Shown: positions 52,301-60,589, counted from the stretch's first letter. The stretch: DNA of 64,000 nucleotides from Mactromeris polynyma (GCA_032209605.1 JASFXZ010000005.1:30492905-30556904), one strand, 5' to 3'. Notes: generated from the letters alone by a model not told the origin. Translations and numbers: made by a program.

Positions 52301-54234
52301 TATGTTATAACAATTTCATACACGGACATCAACATAATTCTAGATTGTGTTTTTCAGTGTTCAGTTATAACTTTTTAAAAGAACTTACAGTGTCATATTA
52401 AGAGCATTCGGGCTGTACCATACGCTTTTTAATCTCTTGTTATAATGCACTTAAAAGAGTACGTGAATTAACAACTAATTAATTATATATATACTGTATT
52501 TGTGACAACTATATGTGCGATGTTTCAGTTTTCTTGTGGCCATAAATGAGTTTATTATAGACTAATTGAAAAGAATGTGATACTGAATTAAAAGTTATAT
52601 AAATACATACATTTGGTTAAATCATGAAATAGTATTTCTTTAAACCAATCATGAATACACGTTTATATTACCGGCATACACCATTCGTATAAACGCCTCT
52701 GTACATTTTATCTAACCTATTTGAAGTTAAGCTTTACAATGTAGAATAAATGTATGGATGTGAGATGTCGGTACATCGGTGTCATATTGATTCATAACGA
52801 GTCATGTTAAATCATGTACTGTCGATTCAGAATTAGTTGAGAATACGGTTACAATGTGTGTTATGTCTATTAACTTTTTCCAAATTATGTTTTCATTGTT
52901 TACAACCGTTCTCAAGTTAGTAAAATGAACCTTTAACCTGTATATTATGACAATCTGCCGACAAAGGCGTTGTTTTCTGACAACTGATTTCTATGGTGGC
53001 ATATTACTGCCACCAGTTAACATGATAGCGTTCGCGAATTAATTCGTGTTAACCACTTAATTATTATGATAATTATCTAGCTATCTAGTTAATATTCGTG
53101 ATAAATTTTCGGTAAGATAAATATCATACAACTAGAAACAGGCTTGAAAGTGCCCAGAACGGCCACCTCTTACCTTTTTATGATGTACATGTATTACACT
53201 AGATTTAAGTGGTAACACGAATCTTATCTAGTTGTCCACTTATTATGTTACTTAGTAACTCAAATTCGCGAATTTCACTTAAGATTCGTGTTACCACTTA
53301 TTTATAAATGAAATTTTGGCTTCTAGATGTAAGTGTAGATGTAGCTAGATAATTATCGTAATAATTAAGTGGTTAACACGAATTAATTCGCGAACGCTAT
53401 CATGGTAACTGGTGACAGTAATATGCCACCATAGATTTCGATCAACGGACCTTTCTACATTTTGAATGGTCTATGTTTATTATAAATACTTATGTAGCAT
53501 GTATATTTGATGCATTGTGCTGTATAATTCAATGCGTTTGTCGCGGTCACCAAAATATAAACTTTAAGATTTTATCAACAATATCGGAATAACGTTTTGC
53601 TCATTATTTGTATTTTCATGTAAAGATTATTTTATTTGACTTGTACATTGCATATCGTCATATGAATATAATATATTCAATATAATTTAAACATACCGGT
53701 CTAGGTCCAGAATGTAGTAAACAATAGAAGATAAATAAACAAAAAGCAACAAAAAAACACGCACACAAACAGTATCTTTTATTTAACTTTACGTGTGTGT
53801 AGTAAAAGGGTTAAATAAAGGCATTTATTCTTTCTAACACCTTACGAATCCAAATATATTTAAACTTCCTGCCAATTAACAACTATTTGAAATTAATATT
53901 ATCAGTAATCATATGTATAAAGCCATAAGTCTATGGTTTCTTTACTTTAATTTATATTTAAACACACGATATGAAGTAGAATCGAATGAAATATAAATAC
54001 CATTGTGTCATTTACGTAACAAATAAGAAATTTCAATATACCAGTATTCAGAAATGTTTGAAGTACTGTGATACAAAAAAACTAATACATATTTATTCAT
54101 GTAATATCTACTGAATAATAAAACTGGTTTAAACTTAATTAAGTACTATAACGACTTACCTTCGACACAAACGAGTGAGATCGCCCGACGCCAAATATCA
54201 CTCCAATCAATACGAATAATACGATCTCCCTCAT
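31014..54234 (-). CDS. Gene 3: complete multidomain sushi/HYR/GCC2/LamG/EGF/TSP1 transmembrane protein
   Basis: Twenty-six coding exons join in frame into 4,872 nt (1,623 residues plus TAA) with no internal stop. Order: signal peptide, sushi-like, hydrophobic cassette, HYR, sushi, sushi, HYR, sushi, sushi, spacer with RKRR, helical domain with VRKR, two GCC2/GCC3, laminin-G/pentraxin-like (three exons), two EGF, TSP1, sushi-like, spacer, helical, GCC2/GCC3, Pro/Thr stalk, transmembrane, tail. The module set recalls polydom/SVEP1, but without a von Willebrand A domain and with a membrane anchor. The start is supported by a hydrophobic signal peptide and a TATA-like box just upstream. It is likely a cell-surface adhesion or recognition receptor, with role unknown. 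Inclusion of the 72-nt cassette is uncertain; skipping it keeps frame. Confidence 0.85.
31627..31890 (+). mobile_element. tRNA-derived SINE-like copy in gene 3 intron 25
   Basis: The head tgcctggttagctcagtctg is A-box-like and ttcgatttcc is a decayed B box. The body has gttgtcagctgcctgtggag and aactgactgtcatgtataac. Same family as 24384-24651. It lies antisense in the last intron. Confidence 0.65.
31962..32055 (-). CDS. Gene 3 exon: transmembrane segment
   Basis: 94 nt, phase 1 in and phase 2 out, donor GTAAGTGACC. It encodes NKTVILAVVLSIVALVVACL, ALALIW and a basic YKKYR stop-transfer. A decayed copy lies at 22401-22490. Confidence 0.85.
32397..32444 (-). CDS. Gene 3 exon: Pro/Thr stalk
   Basis: 48 nt, phase 1-1, encoding EPLTTTTSSPTPTEPT, a likely O-glycosylated stalk between GCC2/GCC3 and the membrane. 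Acceptor CTGTTACAG, donor GTAAGT. It could be skipped in frame. Confidence 0.75.
32808..33072 (+). repeat. Copy of the dispersed repeat family in a gene 3 intron
   Basis: Ordered blocks gttgttacaggg, aagacaatgcctc, ggcacaaggaatggcctggc, tacatcataggacaagtcaa and caataggcc align with 38394-38640. Confidence 0.6.
33477..33632 (-). CDS. Gene 3 exon: third GCC2/GCC3 repeat
   Basis: 156 nt, phase 1-1. It encodes PAGTYSNGVYCIFCEKGTYQ, then CIQCPSS and KCSG. Closest to the gene 2 exon at 17319-17474. Confidence 0.85.
34195..34377 (-). CDS. Gene 3 exon: membrane-proximal helical domain
   Basis: 183 nt, phase 1-1, acceptor TTCTGCAG and donor GTGAGT. Helix-like SGSLQELLDSVIYLELTAQY, then strand-like FTVDMSSLTTEG, and TCPDG with NGTC as the closing pair. 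The plus-strand open frames over it are shadows. Confidence 0.8.
34975..35220 (-). CDS. Gene 3 exon: membrane-proximal spacer
   Basis: 246 nt, phase 1-1. It contains LTDSVLDN, the pair CSDNC, and two predicted strands, ISLQ and LTITFSVDL. In this copy the connecting loop is MSDTGTK, without basic residues, unlike gene 2. Confidence 0.8.
35505..36850. repeat. 43-bp minisatellite interrupted by a transposon
   Basis: Units with accatggaatacaaacatta and ctacacaggcatgt lie at 35505-35615 and 36647-36850. Removing 35616-36646 plus one TA rejoins the two halves into an unbroken unit. Located in the gene 3 intron 35221-37160. Confidence 0.85.
35616..36646. mobile_element. Tigger/pogo-like DNA element, 1,031 bp, TA target duplication
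   Basis: The left end CAGTGTAACCTCCCTAAACC and the inverted right end ggaggttacactg are flanked by TA on both sides. Several further subterminal cggttt-type blocks occur at each end. No transposase frame was recognised, so it is non-autonomous. This end type is characteristic of Tc1/mariner Tigger-like elements. Confidence 0.8.
37161..37358 (-). CDS. Gene 3 exon: sushi-like domain (CGPxTxYxW type)
   Basis: 198 nt, phase 1-1. VCEDLPTKYGTLTSC, then CTLYCEDDK, CGPNTNYEW and LPSCVG. Same length as the gene 2 exon. It heads the membrane-proximal four-exon unit. Confidence 0.85.
37853..37924 (-). repeat. tRNA-like sequence, probably a tRNA-derived SINE head
   Basis: On the minus strand TGGTGTAGTGG fits an A box and GGTTCGAATCC fits a B box, 72 nt apart overall as in a tRNA. 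The acceptor and T stems each have a mismatch and no anticodon stem forms, so a functional tRNA is unlikely. Confidence 0.55.
38093..38263 (-). CDS. Gene 3 exon: thrombospondin type 1 domain
   Basis: 171 nt, phase 1-1. WSEWEIMSSCTHRCGTGNQT, then TRSCDSP, ADCVGDD and IPCNTEACQ give the six cysteines of a TSP1 repeat. WSEW is a potential C-mannosylation site. Confidence 0.9.
38394..38640 (+). repeat. Copy of the dispersed repeat family
   Basis: Best-preserved copy: ttggttgttacatggaacgc, acaagacaattcctccc, ggcgcaaggaatggtctgac, gaatacatcatggaaga and aataggcc. In a gene 3 intron. Confidence 0.6.
39065..39295 (-). CDS. Gene 3 exon: two EGF domains
   Basis: 231 nt, phase 1-1. EGF1 runs CEPDPCNGHQC to CHCNSGWSGDTC and carries CINGQDTFVC, the C-x-N-x4-F-x-C hydroxylation-type pattern. 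EGF2 runs CINNECTNGATC to CDCLPGYSGAMC. Both have six cysteines. Confidence 0.9.
39898..40068 (-). CDS. Gene 3 exon: laminin-G/pentraxin-like domain, part 3
   Basis: 171 nt, phase 1-1. GLYLTGLHLLDRVLTASEIA resembles the last strand and helix of LamG/pentraxin folds, and a Cys-containing extension ending SSCDG follows. The plus-strand open frame here is a shadow. Confidence 0.8.
40369..40601 (-). CDS. Gene 3 exon: laminin-G/pentraxin-like domain, part 2
   Basis: 233 nt, phase 2 in and phase 1 out, acceptor GCTTAAG. TWKHVAVVWSTTVNNLAIYI then NGDVKF is the W-x-H-V-A / Y-x-N-G core of LamG_3/pentraxin-like domains. Confidence 0.85.
41053..41248 (-). CDS. Gene 3 exon: laminin-G/pentraxin-like domain, part 1
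   Basis: 196 nt, phase 1 in and phase 2 out, donor GTAAGT. MTFMFWTKRVDEQTLATTIQ then CILYLTENVRVQ is a beta-sandwich opening typical of concanavalin-like folds. Confidence 0.8.
41384..41590 (+). repeat. Copy of the dispersed repeat family
   Basis: Blocks ggagcgataaggcatttact, ggcacaacaagggg, gaaatacatacaggtcaag match 10180-10325 and 38394-38640. In a gene 3 intron. Confidence 0.5.
41629..41790 (-). CDS. Gene 3 exon: second GCC2/GCC3 repeat
   Basis: 162 nt, phase 1-1. CEPGTSSPDGMQPCSSCLYG, then CKQCPS and a late Cys. The intron on its 5' side (41791-43546) contains the CpG-rich segment described below. Confidence 0.8.
42600..43300. other. CpG-richer unexplained segment inside a gene 3 intron
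   Basis: This stretch has far more CG dinucleotides than its surroundings (tttcgcgatcgtc, acgcgtacttc, cagcgcgtg) and a TGACGTCA site at about 43051. On the plus strand aaacATGGCCGACTTTCGCG (ATG at 42678) opens 37 codons. No family recognised. It could be the remnant of an inserted element or gene, or an antisense promoter region. Confidence 0.35.
43377..43470. mobile_element. Hairpin-forming inverted repeat
   Basis: catattttattgaattt with attaaactcgtcgg is mirrored by ccgactcgtttaat and agattcaataaaacatg. Arms of about 38 bp, with a few mismatches, surround a short loop. It borders the CpG-richer segment and may be one end of an element. Confidence 0.5.
43547..43708 (-). CDS. Gene 3 exon: first GCC2/GCC3 repeat
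   Basis: 162 nt, phase 1-1. PCPSGQYLNETTITCHKCPI with GQYTG, then CMSCPAGYST and a late Cys. Donor GTGTGT. Confidence 0.85.
44255..44542 (-). CDS. Gene 3 exon: helical domain with polybasic VRKR
   Basis: 288 nt, phase 1-1. Starts GEYPHKVRKRQAE, a furin-like site, then a strand (LDIVLTMTL), a helix-like stretch (YYDEVMASLSSVIQDFL) and the closing pair ECDTGYILDRVIC before GCC2/GCC3. It fuses the second spacer strand with the helical domain. Confidence 0.8.
44827..45108 (-). CDS. Gene 3 exon: first spacer domain with polybasic RKRR
   Basis: 282 nt, phase 1-1. Helix-like lead, the pair CPLGETC, strand IVIICG, then NSRKRRAT. It aligns with the gene 4 exon at 62109-62323, which stops just before the basic loop. 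A further basic site (VRKR) follows in the next exon. Confidence 0.8.
45335..45529 (-). CDS. Gene 3 exon: sushi domain (fourth classical)
   Basis: 195 nt, phase 1-1. EISCPELDPPTNGALVY, then TMMCNEKF, MFFCLDFGGWQ and VPDCSKG, giving the four cysteines and Trp of a CCP module. Confidence 0.85.
45914..46123 (-). CDS. Gene 3 exon: sushi domain (third classical)
   Basis: 210 nt, phase 1-1. ITCGHPLD, then FNCSGTGYTYGVECRLSCVA, ITCENNG and WGWGNGTKPFC. It carries an extra cysteine pair compared with the minimal CCP and several N-glycosylation sequons. Confidence 0.8.
46760..47008 (-). CDS. Gene 3 exon: second HYR domain
   Basis: 249 nt, phase 1-1. DDSPPSLACKTPQIFYADRG, TSVTWDIPT, YVTYKAIDSDGNRSPEC and IEIRV follow the hyalin-repeat pattern (W-x-x-P, Y-x-A-x-D-x-x-G-N, C-x-F/I-x-V). 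Confidence 0.9.
47151..47333 (-). CDS. Gene 3 exon: sushi domain (second classical)
   Basis: 183 nt, phase 1-1. IKCEPPTPTTNGRVDC, CVMTCNEGYALQG, YTQCQKDGTW and TTCIG. A standard CCP module. Confidence 0.9.
47553..48050 (-). repeat. 58-bp minisatellite built from a sushi exon's 3' end and splice donor
   Basis: Nine copies at about 58-bp spacing (one shortened to about 44) carry, on the minus strand, a gtcagccattccaacatg-like block followed by a gtaagtaa-like donor. The rightmost copy is the real end of the sushi exon (48008). The others run into the intron. Confidence 0.85.
48008..48184 (-). CDS. Gene 3 exon: sushi domain (first classical)
   Basis: 177 nt, phase 1-1. KTCASPQWLSNGQRNCDDF, CRYECHAGYELVG, VKCENIQTPTWSAIPTC. 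A standard CCP module. Its donor lies at the head of the 58-bp array, so several alternative donors follow. Confidence 0.85.
48871..49007 (-). CDS. Gene 3 exon: first HYR domain, second half
   Basis: 137 nt, phase 2 in and phase 1 out. HYITYMADDDTNLKGYCHFS with FTVTG is the C-terminal HYR pattern. It joins the exon at 49590-49767 in frame across a Thr codon. Confidence 0.8.
49161..49322. mobile_element. MITE copy with near-perfect inverted ends, gagttctctccc family
   Basis: Left end ggggattgtcacgagttctc, right end gagaactcgttacaatctcc. About 160 bp, lying in the intron that splits the first HYR domain. Same family as 18131-18254. Confidence 0.75.
49590..49767 (-). CDS. Gene 3 exon: Gly-Ser linker and first HYR domain, first half
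   Basis: 178 nt, phase 1 in and phase 2 out, donor GTAAGT. It opens with a GGSGGSGGSG linker encoded by a short 9-bp repeat, then VTYYPPEFSYPCKP and the HYR core DSVVVTWTDP. Confidence 0.8.
50003..50073 (-). repeat. tRNA-like fragment (SINE head)
   Basis: On the minus strand GTGGCCGAGTTGTC is A-box-like and GGTCGAATCCC is a B box. No good cloverleaf forms. The short translated frame over it is not a gene. Confidence 0.5.
50314..50385 (-). CDS. Gene 3 candidate cassette exon: RQKR plus hydrophobic segment
   Basis: 72 nt, phase 1-1, acceptor CTATTTCAAG and donor GTAAGTACG. Reads YPVIRQKRFFWFIAAAIIAC and VFL, which is a basic furin-like RQKR followed by 15-17 hydrophobic residues, short for a membrane helix. 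If skipped, the sushi exon joins the GGGSGG linker directly and stays in frame. If included, it places a membrane segment or cleavage site near the N-terminus of a protein that already has a signal peptide. Confidence 0.55.
51190..51385 (+). mobile_element. SINE-like body fragment
   Basis: tatgtggagaagttttcagt, ggttggtactggttgga, gactaccgtatatggctgaa and tgaaatacggcgaaaa match the body of 24384-24651. The head is missing. Confidence 0.55.
51677..51740 (+). mobile_element. SINE-like tRNA head fragment
   Basis: ccgcccagctagctcggttg then gttaagtgct resembles the head of the same SINE family, here without its body. Confidence 0.45.
51890..52115 (-). CDS. Gene 3 exon 2: N-terminal sushi-like domain
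   Basis: 226 nt, phase 0 in and phase 1 out, acceptor TATAACAG and donor GTATGT. ACKIVEVKHLGQINCSVPS, HGDKCMFKP, LICNNGHWSG. The four cysteines and late W fit a divergent CCP module. Confidence 0.75.
52116..54159 (-). other. Gene 3 intron 1
   Basis: No exon seen. It contains the 444-bp MITE at 52991-53434. The rest is AT-rich sequence without recognisable features. Confidence 0.6.
52991..53434. mobile_element. MITE, 444 bp, long inverted ends, ATTT target duplication
   Basis: The ends CTATGGTGGCATATTACTG and CAGTAATATGCCACCATAG continue as inverted repeats for about 95 bp (including gcgttcgcgaattaattcg). ATTT flanks both sides (52987-52990 and 53435-53438). Each end also contains a smaller ggtggc...gccacc palindrome. 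No open frame. Confidence 0.8.
54160..54234 (-). CDS. Gene 3 exon 1: signal peptide
   Basis: 75 nt, exactly 25 codons, then a GTAAGTCG donor. MREIVLFVLIGVIFGV followed by GRSHS is a classic signal peptide: a basic residue, a hydrophobic core and small or polar residues before the likely cleavage. It joins exon 2 in phase 0. Confidence 0.8.
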
Positions 54235-54274
54235 CCTAAATCTCTGCAGTCTCAAATTGTTTTAATCGGAATTT

Positions 54275-54291
54275 GATATAAAACTTATATA
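54275..54291 (-). promoter_or_regulatory. TATA-like box of gene 3
   Basis: The minus strand has TATATAAG (54284-54291) and TTTATAT (54275-54281), 40-57 nt upstream of the ATG. That would leave a short leader. Inferred from position and motif only. Confidence 0.45.
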
Positions 54292-54411
54292 AGTAAGGTA
54301 TATTGACCTCATGCCATTACCTCTAAAATCGTATCATAAATATTTTTCCTATACCTTGCTGAAATATTTGTTACCTACTGTTTCTGTAGATCTGCGCCAA
54401 TTAATCACAAT

Positions 54412-54456
54412 GGGCGGAGTCCTAGGAGGTGGAGTCCTAGGAGGCGGAGTCCTAAT
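54412..54456. repeat. Three 15-bp GC-rich tandem repeats upstream of gene 3
   Basis: ggcggagtcctagga repeated three times with one substitution, about 180-220 bp upstream of the gene 3 ATG. GC-rich in an AT-rich setting, so a possible cis-regulatory cluster. Confidence 0.6.
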
Positions 54457-56644
54457 AAAGGAAGTAAAAAACAGCGACTGTTTGTCAACGTTCCAACAGG
54501 TTTTATAAATAGGCTGCATAAATTGTCATTCAGTCGCTGAGTGTTTAACTCTATTGTGCAATAAATGAACACCTGTTCTAGATTTAATGTCCGCTTGATT
54601 TATACAATATAAATCTTAAATACGGTTATATAGTTCGATATATCTGCCAGTGACTATTCAAAAGCGGTCTTCATGTTTCCACCCATCAATTAGGCCTATG
54701 TTTATGTCTTGTGGACATTTGCTTTGTAATTGTTTACAGACTTGTGTATGTCTACGTGTTATGTCTCCTAGTATTTTAGGGAGACAGTGCTCTTTGATTA
54801 TGGTATTGCCTGGTCGACAATTTTATTTATTTCTTAATTGTAATCAGTTGCCAACCTGTATCTGCCATTAATATATATGACCATAAAAACTTAAAATTTT
54901 ATATGGAATAAAGCGAAAATCATTCGGTATAAGTTACATAAAAAATGCGTACAATATGGTGGCGAATATTTCGAGAAAGAGTCAACACGTCATGAGGTTG
55001 ATATGTGCGCCGCATGTCCATATGTCCTGTTATTCATTTTAGTGTTATTTCAACAACTTGTGAGACAGTTCAGTGTATTTTGTATACGTGTTGAGAAGAT
55101 GCTGATAATACAACACTGACCATTTTGAGAACTTTTGTTAATGTTTTGTTGTTTTACAACCATTGTCTACGATTTAATGGGACCACCTTCGTACTTAAGT
55201 ATTTGTACAAATAACGCTTATACTGAAATGTGTCTCTATAATGTGAATCAAGTCCTAATTTATTTAAACGGCTGAGTAGAATCTACACAATCTTACTTAA
55301 GCTAAATAAAACAACAACAAGGTTTTGCTTTATTCAATAATTTGATGTTCTCAGAGATATACTGACTACTATAAACATAAAGTGAATCAACACGTGTAAT
55401 GTATTAGCCCACGTTACACATATAGAAGGGCCATGCTTTACCGGACCGTAACTAATTTGTCTTGGTTTATCGTACAAATACCTCAATGATTTGTTTAGCA
55501 GATATGTTGGTAGGTCATTGGTATAATTCTTTGGCAAATTATGTTAACCGTGTTTGTGTACATTCACAATGGGGCTTGTGTTTAGTTCTTTGAAATATAA
55601 AACAAATGTGTATTGATAATTATGTGTCACTGGCAATATTCCACATTTTGATGATAAAAGACTTAAAACTGTTCGTCAAATGAGCTTATTATTACAGCAT
55701 TATTTAAAGGACATTGATACTAATAATCCGATGAATCCCTGGAACGGAACTTATATCTTCAATGTGCTTCCATGAATCGATATAAAAATCAATTAAGTTG
55801 ATTGTCATCTCTTACTTCTTTACAGCTCAAGGGTTTCTGCCGGGGATTTACCACCCGTTTCATATTAAATTTGGCAAGGTAGTATATGCTGACGTAAAGT
55901 GTTAGACGCATATTTAATGTATTTCTCTTTGTTTTTTATTCAACAAGTAATCTGTTGATCAATCTACCATGACTTAAACCTTACATTGTTTCACAGAATT
56001 TATTTTTTGTAAAGTAATTTATACAAATATTTGATATAGTCAATAGGTATCCATTGAATTATTGTCACCATACAATTTTAACATGTCATGCCGGCTCCGA
56101 ACTAAGACTCGGGGTAATTCGGAAATTCCCCCATCCGATAAATACGTGTTATAATATTATATAGATAGATAGATTTATTTGCATAAAACTGAAAAGTTTT
56201 TTTTAACAAAGCAACAATAATCATCTTTACAGTAATAAGCAGCGTGATAAATGGCGAGAAAGCTTGTGTTCGTGAATTTTAGAAATTTCATTATATCTAG
56301 ATAAATCATGTTTTTGTTTATTTGTTTCCTAAATAGCTAACAATATATAAACACTGCAACCTGCGTAAAATCATAAGGGTTACATTCTGTTGTATTTTAA
56401 CATATATAAATTTAAGTTAGTAATTTAACATAATTTAACCCAGTTTTAAAAGTTGCATAAGTACAACTATACAGTGAATTTTACAACTTACAAAGTTGTT
56501 AGTGTTTTTTATGTTTATTAAGCTCTACTGTAATTTTGATATAATGGTTAATTTGATATGTATACTGATGCTTGTATTAGTCGCCTATAATTCTGTATAG
56601 AATGGTCATTGTTATTTTATTCTGTATTTTAAAGTGAAATATTA

Positions 56645-56839
56645 CAGTAAAACCCCAATAATAAAAACACACTTGGGACCATTGAAAACTGGTCTTAATT
56701 CTGAGATGGTATTACATGTAATATTGAGGCTGAACAAAGAGCAAAACAGTGAAAATGGACTTGTAAATTGTGTTCTTAATTTTGAGTTGGTCTTATTATT
56801 GAGGTTGCATTGGGGTTGTATTGAGGTGAGATTTTAATG
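56645..56839. mobile_element. Tigger/pogo-like MITE, copy 2 of the 24218 family
   Basis: TA-flanked CAGTAAAACCCCAATAATAA at the left and a decayed inverted gagattttaatg at the right. The interior aaaactggtcttaatt and gagcaaaacagtgaaaatgg is shared with 24218-24360. Confidence 0.7.
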
Positions 56840-57086
56840 TACGAGTATATGTATGAAATAAAGAAAAGAAGGTCCGGACCTTATATTCCTCATATTCTGT
56901 TTCTACTATAATTAGTTATAATATAACTGACACCATTGATGGTTACAGAACAGTATAATAATAATACACTTATATACTAATTACTATAATTACTTTTATA
57001 TGTTTTGTTGAGTATATTGTGGGTTGCCCTCGACCCACAAACACTGATGAGACGAGGAAATAAACGTTTCTTCGAAACAACATATG

Positions 57087-57264
57087 AAGTCGGACCTCGG
57101 TCATTCGAATTCAGCGGGTCCGACAATTTATTTCGAATAATACATGGTTTCCAATAGCCCATTTCAATTCGATGTGCATAAGGAAATACATCGGGATCTG
57201 ATATTTATTTCGAATAATGGCAGGTATTCGGGTAGAAGGGTGTCGAATAAACGAGGCCCGACTG
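57087..57264. mobile_element. Tigger/pogo-like MITE
   Basis: Left end agtcggacctcggtcattcg and inverted right end cgaataaacgaggcccgact-g, followed by TA. About 178 bp with internal ttatttcgaata repeats. No open frame of note. Confidence 0.65.
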
Positions 57265-58789
57265 TATTGAATAGTAACAAACAAAACACAAACATGAGGA
57301 ATATATGGTAACACTCAGCAATGCGCACTAGTTTTACACAAAGAGAATCCAGTGACACAATGGCCTTTACACTGTCAATAAAAGTTCACAATTTAGTAAA
57401 ATCAGCTATTTTCGCGAGGCCAATATTTCGTAATAGCAGGTTGTTTCTTGGTGCTAAATGCTTAGCGAGTTGTTCTACTTTCATTTTGTCATAAAACGCA
57501 ACGATATTAATGCCCCAGTCACACCGGATCGTACGTTTTCTGGATCGTGCGATAACATTATTTTCGCGAAAATTATGATCTCGCGAAAATCGCGAAAATT
57601 AATTCCTCGTGATCTTTTCTGATTTTAAAGTATTTGGCGGCATCCTATCTCCCACTTACCGCTATATAGACAATATTTCGCATTACAACAAAAATAGCTA
57701 CACTAATTGTAACTAACATATACGAAAAATATCTAAAAAGAAATATGTACACATCGGTATTATGCGCATTTATTTTTGCGCTGCCTTTTTATACATAAGT
57801 ATTGCGGGGTTTTTTTTTCAGTTAAATGTTACACACCAATTAAAGTATTTTTAACTGTAGGGATGTGCGTGCTATTTGGAAAAGAAAGTACAATGCGATT
57901 TCTCGGCCTGTCGCCGGTACTTTGATCTGAAAGATAATAGACTGGCCTCTCAATAAAATCAGCATATTTAATTTAAACGTAATTTTAGAGCATATTCTTC
58001 AATTATATACCTTCTAGAAAAACAAACGCAAAATAATTTATCTCATAATAAGTACGGATCGTGCAATATTGAACTAATTCATTGTTCGTTCTTTGTTTAC
58101 ATGGGCACGAAATATTCAGTTTGTTTACATGTAAAGGCGTGCGTTTACGCTTCATGCACCATTCTTAGACTAAATGGTTCGTGGAAAGACCACTATTTTA
58201 TAACTGTCGTTTTGTTTGTTTACAAAGGATGTTGAAAATGACAAAACCAACATTAAGGTTCTATGAAATCGTGTGATTTGAGATATGTACACTTGTTTGT
58301 TGTTAATATATGCAAATAAAGTTCTTATAATAATCCCAATTCTCCCCATTATCAACTATCTTCTGTTATTTATTTATTTATTAACCTACCAATCTACTTA
58401 GTAATTACTTTTTAAAAAGTCAATATACGTGTATGTAATATGTTATTATACTGGTAAACTTTACTACATGTATTTACTTAGATCTTATAACTTAGACCAA
58501 ACATGTATTTTAAATCACTATAGACATGTTGTATGTATTGTATTTATTCATGTGGAATGATGGGCTCATTGCCTGTTTCTAAATAAACTTATATATCTAT
58601 ATCAATATATATAACTATCTATCTATCTATGATACTTACCATCTTACCATCTGCACGAATAACTGAATAATAAAAACAAATATTCATCGTTGACCTGAAA
58701 TGCCATTTAAGCTAAATTGGTTTTATACATGATCTTATAAACATTATAAAGAGAGATCAAACGTTGACCATCGACAGGTAAATAATGGT

Positions 58790-59645
58790 CTAAACTACTG
58801 TCCACTGTTGATAACGTATGCTGGTCTAAACTACTGTCCACTGTCGATAATGTATACTGGTCTAAACTACTGTCCACTGTTGATAACTTATACTGGTCTA
58901 AACTACTGTCCACTGTTGATAATGTATACTGGTCTAAACTACTGTCCACTGTTGATAACTTATACTGGTCTAAACTACTGTCCACTGTTGATAACTTATA
59001 CTGGTCTAAACTACTGTCCACTGTTGATAACTTATACTGGTCTAAACTACTGTCCACTGTTGATAACTTAAAATGGTCTAAACTACTGTCCACTGTTGAT
59101 AATGTATACTCGTCTAAACTACTGTCCACGGTTGATAATGTATACTCGTCTAAACTACTGTCCACTGTTGATAATGTATACTCGTCTAAACTACTGTCCA
59201 CTGTTGATAATGTATACTCGTCTAAACTACTGTCCACTGTTGATAATGTATACTCGTCTAAACTACTGTCCACTGTTGATAACTTAAAATGGTCTAAACT
59301 ACTGTTCACTGTTGATAACTTAAAATGGTCTAAACTACTGCCACTGTTGATAACTTATACTGGTCTAAACTACTGTCCACTGTTGATAACTTAAAATGGT
59401 CTAATCTACTGTCCACTGTTGATAATGTATACTGGTCTAAACTATTGTCCAATGTTGATAACGTATACTGGTCTAAACTACTGTTCACTGTTGATAACTT
59501 AACATGGTCTGAACTACTGTTGATAACTTATAATAGTCGAAACTACTGTCCATTGTTGATAACTTACACTGGTCTAAACAACTGTCCATTTTTGATAACT
59601 TGTACTGGTCTAAACTACTGTCCACTTTTGATAACTTATGATTCG
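58790..59645. repeat. 36-bp satellite, about 23 copies
   Basis: Unit ttgataacttatactggtct with aaactactgtccactg. Variants at two positions (actggt, actcgt, aaatggt) cluster in blocks. Twelve codons per unit give a 200-codon minus-strand open frame of SSLDxYxLSTVD repeats that I regard as non-coding. Confidence 0.9.
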
Positions 59646-60589
59646 TTTTAAAATACAAAAACGACGTAAGGTATTATACATGCATATAGATGACAATACA
59701 AAAATACCACTTTAAAATCACAGTGTGAAGCTATTTGGTGTTTGTTGAAAAGCATTCAAGCAGTTTACATAGCTCTGTGTTCTACTATACGGACAAAACG
59801 TCTTGAAAGCTACAAGGTAGTATTTACCTATTGTAAAAACCTCGTATGTTAAGTATTCATAATCTAATGTTTACATTTCAATCCGCTATGCGACTTAATG
59901 TCTTGTCTTATTGAAAGCCATTCTGAGACATAATGGACGATTTGATAAGTGCGTACCAAATTTGGCTCGAAAACTGTTTATTACACGATAGAACACAAAC
60001 AGGTGTACCTTACGAAACGTTATAAGCACTCTTTTAACCAACAAACACCGGACAGTGAAATAAGGCAATAAAAAACATGTATCAACACTTTTCAGGGTAT
60101 AAATTATACAAGTTTAATCAACAAAACAATGTTGTGGATATAATGTTTTTGTGTCCTTGTGTAAACGCTAAATTTAATGTGCAAATAAATACAATTATTT
60201 ATTAACTAACTGCACCGATATATGATTATTTGATCGATTATGTGACTTAATATGACAATACTGCGTCTCAATGTGCTGTTCTATTGTGCAAATTAAATGT
60301 GAGCAATTCATTTATTGTTACGTTTTATAATTCTCTACAATTATTCACATATAAAGCAATATGGCAGGCATTTAAAAAAATAGATAGTCACTTGCATAAT
60401 TATTATTCGAGTAACTGAAAAATATGTTTAAGTTACTAATGCAGCTTTAAGTACAAGTAATAACATGTTACATACAGTTATATGTTCCTGTTTACTTATG
60501 GAAAAGTCATGTACCTAAACAAAACATTGTCCACGTTTAGGCAACGAAGATTATGTAAGCACAACATGTATTTTTACCACGGAAAAATA

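Noticed and set aside
58707..59309. 200-codon minus-strand frame of SSLDxYxLSTVD repeats
   Set aside because: It results from a 36-bp tandem array. The plus strand is equally open and there is no independent coding signal.
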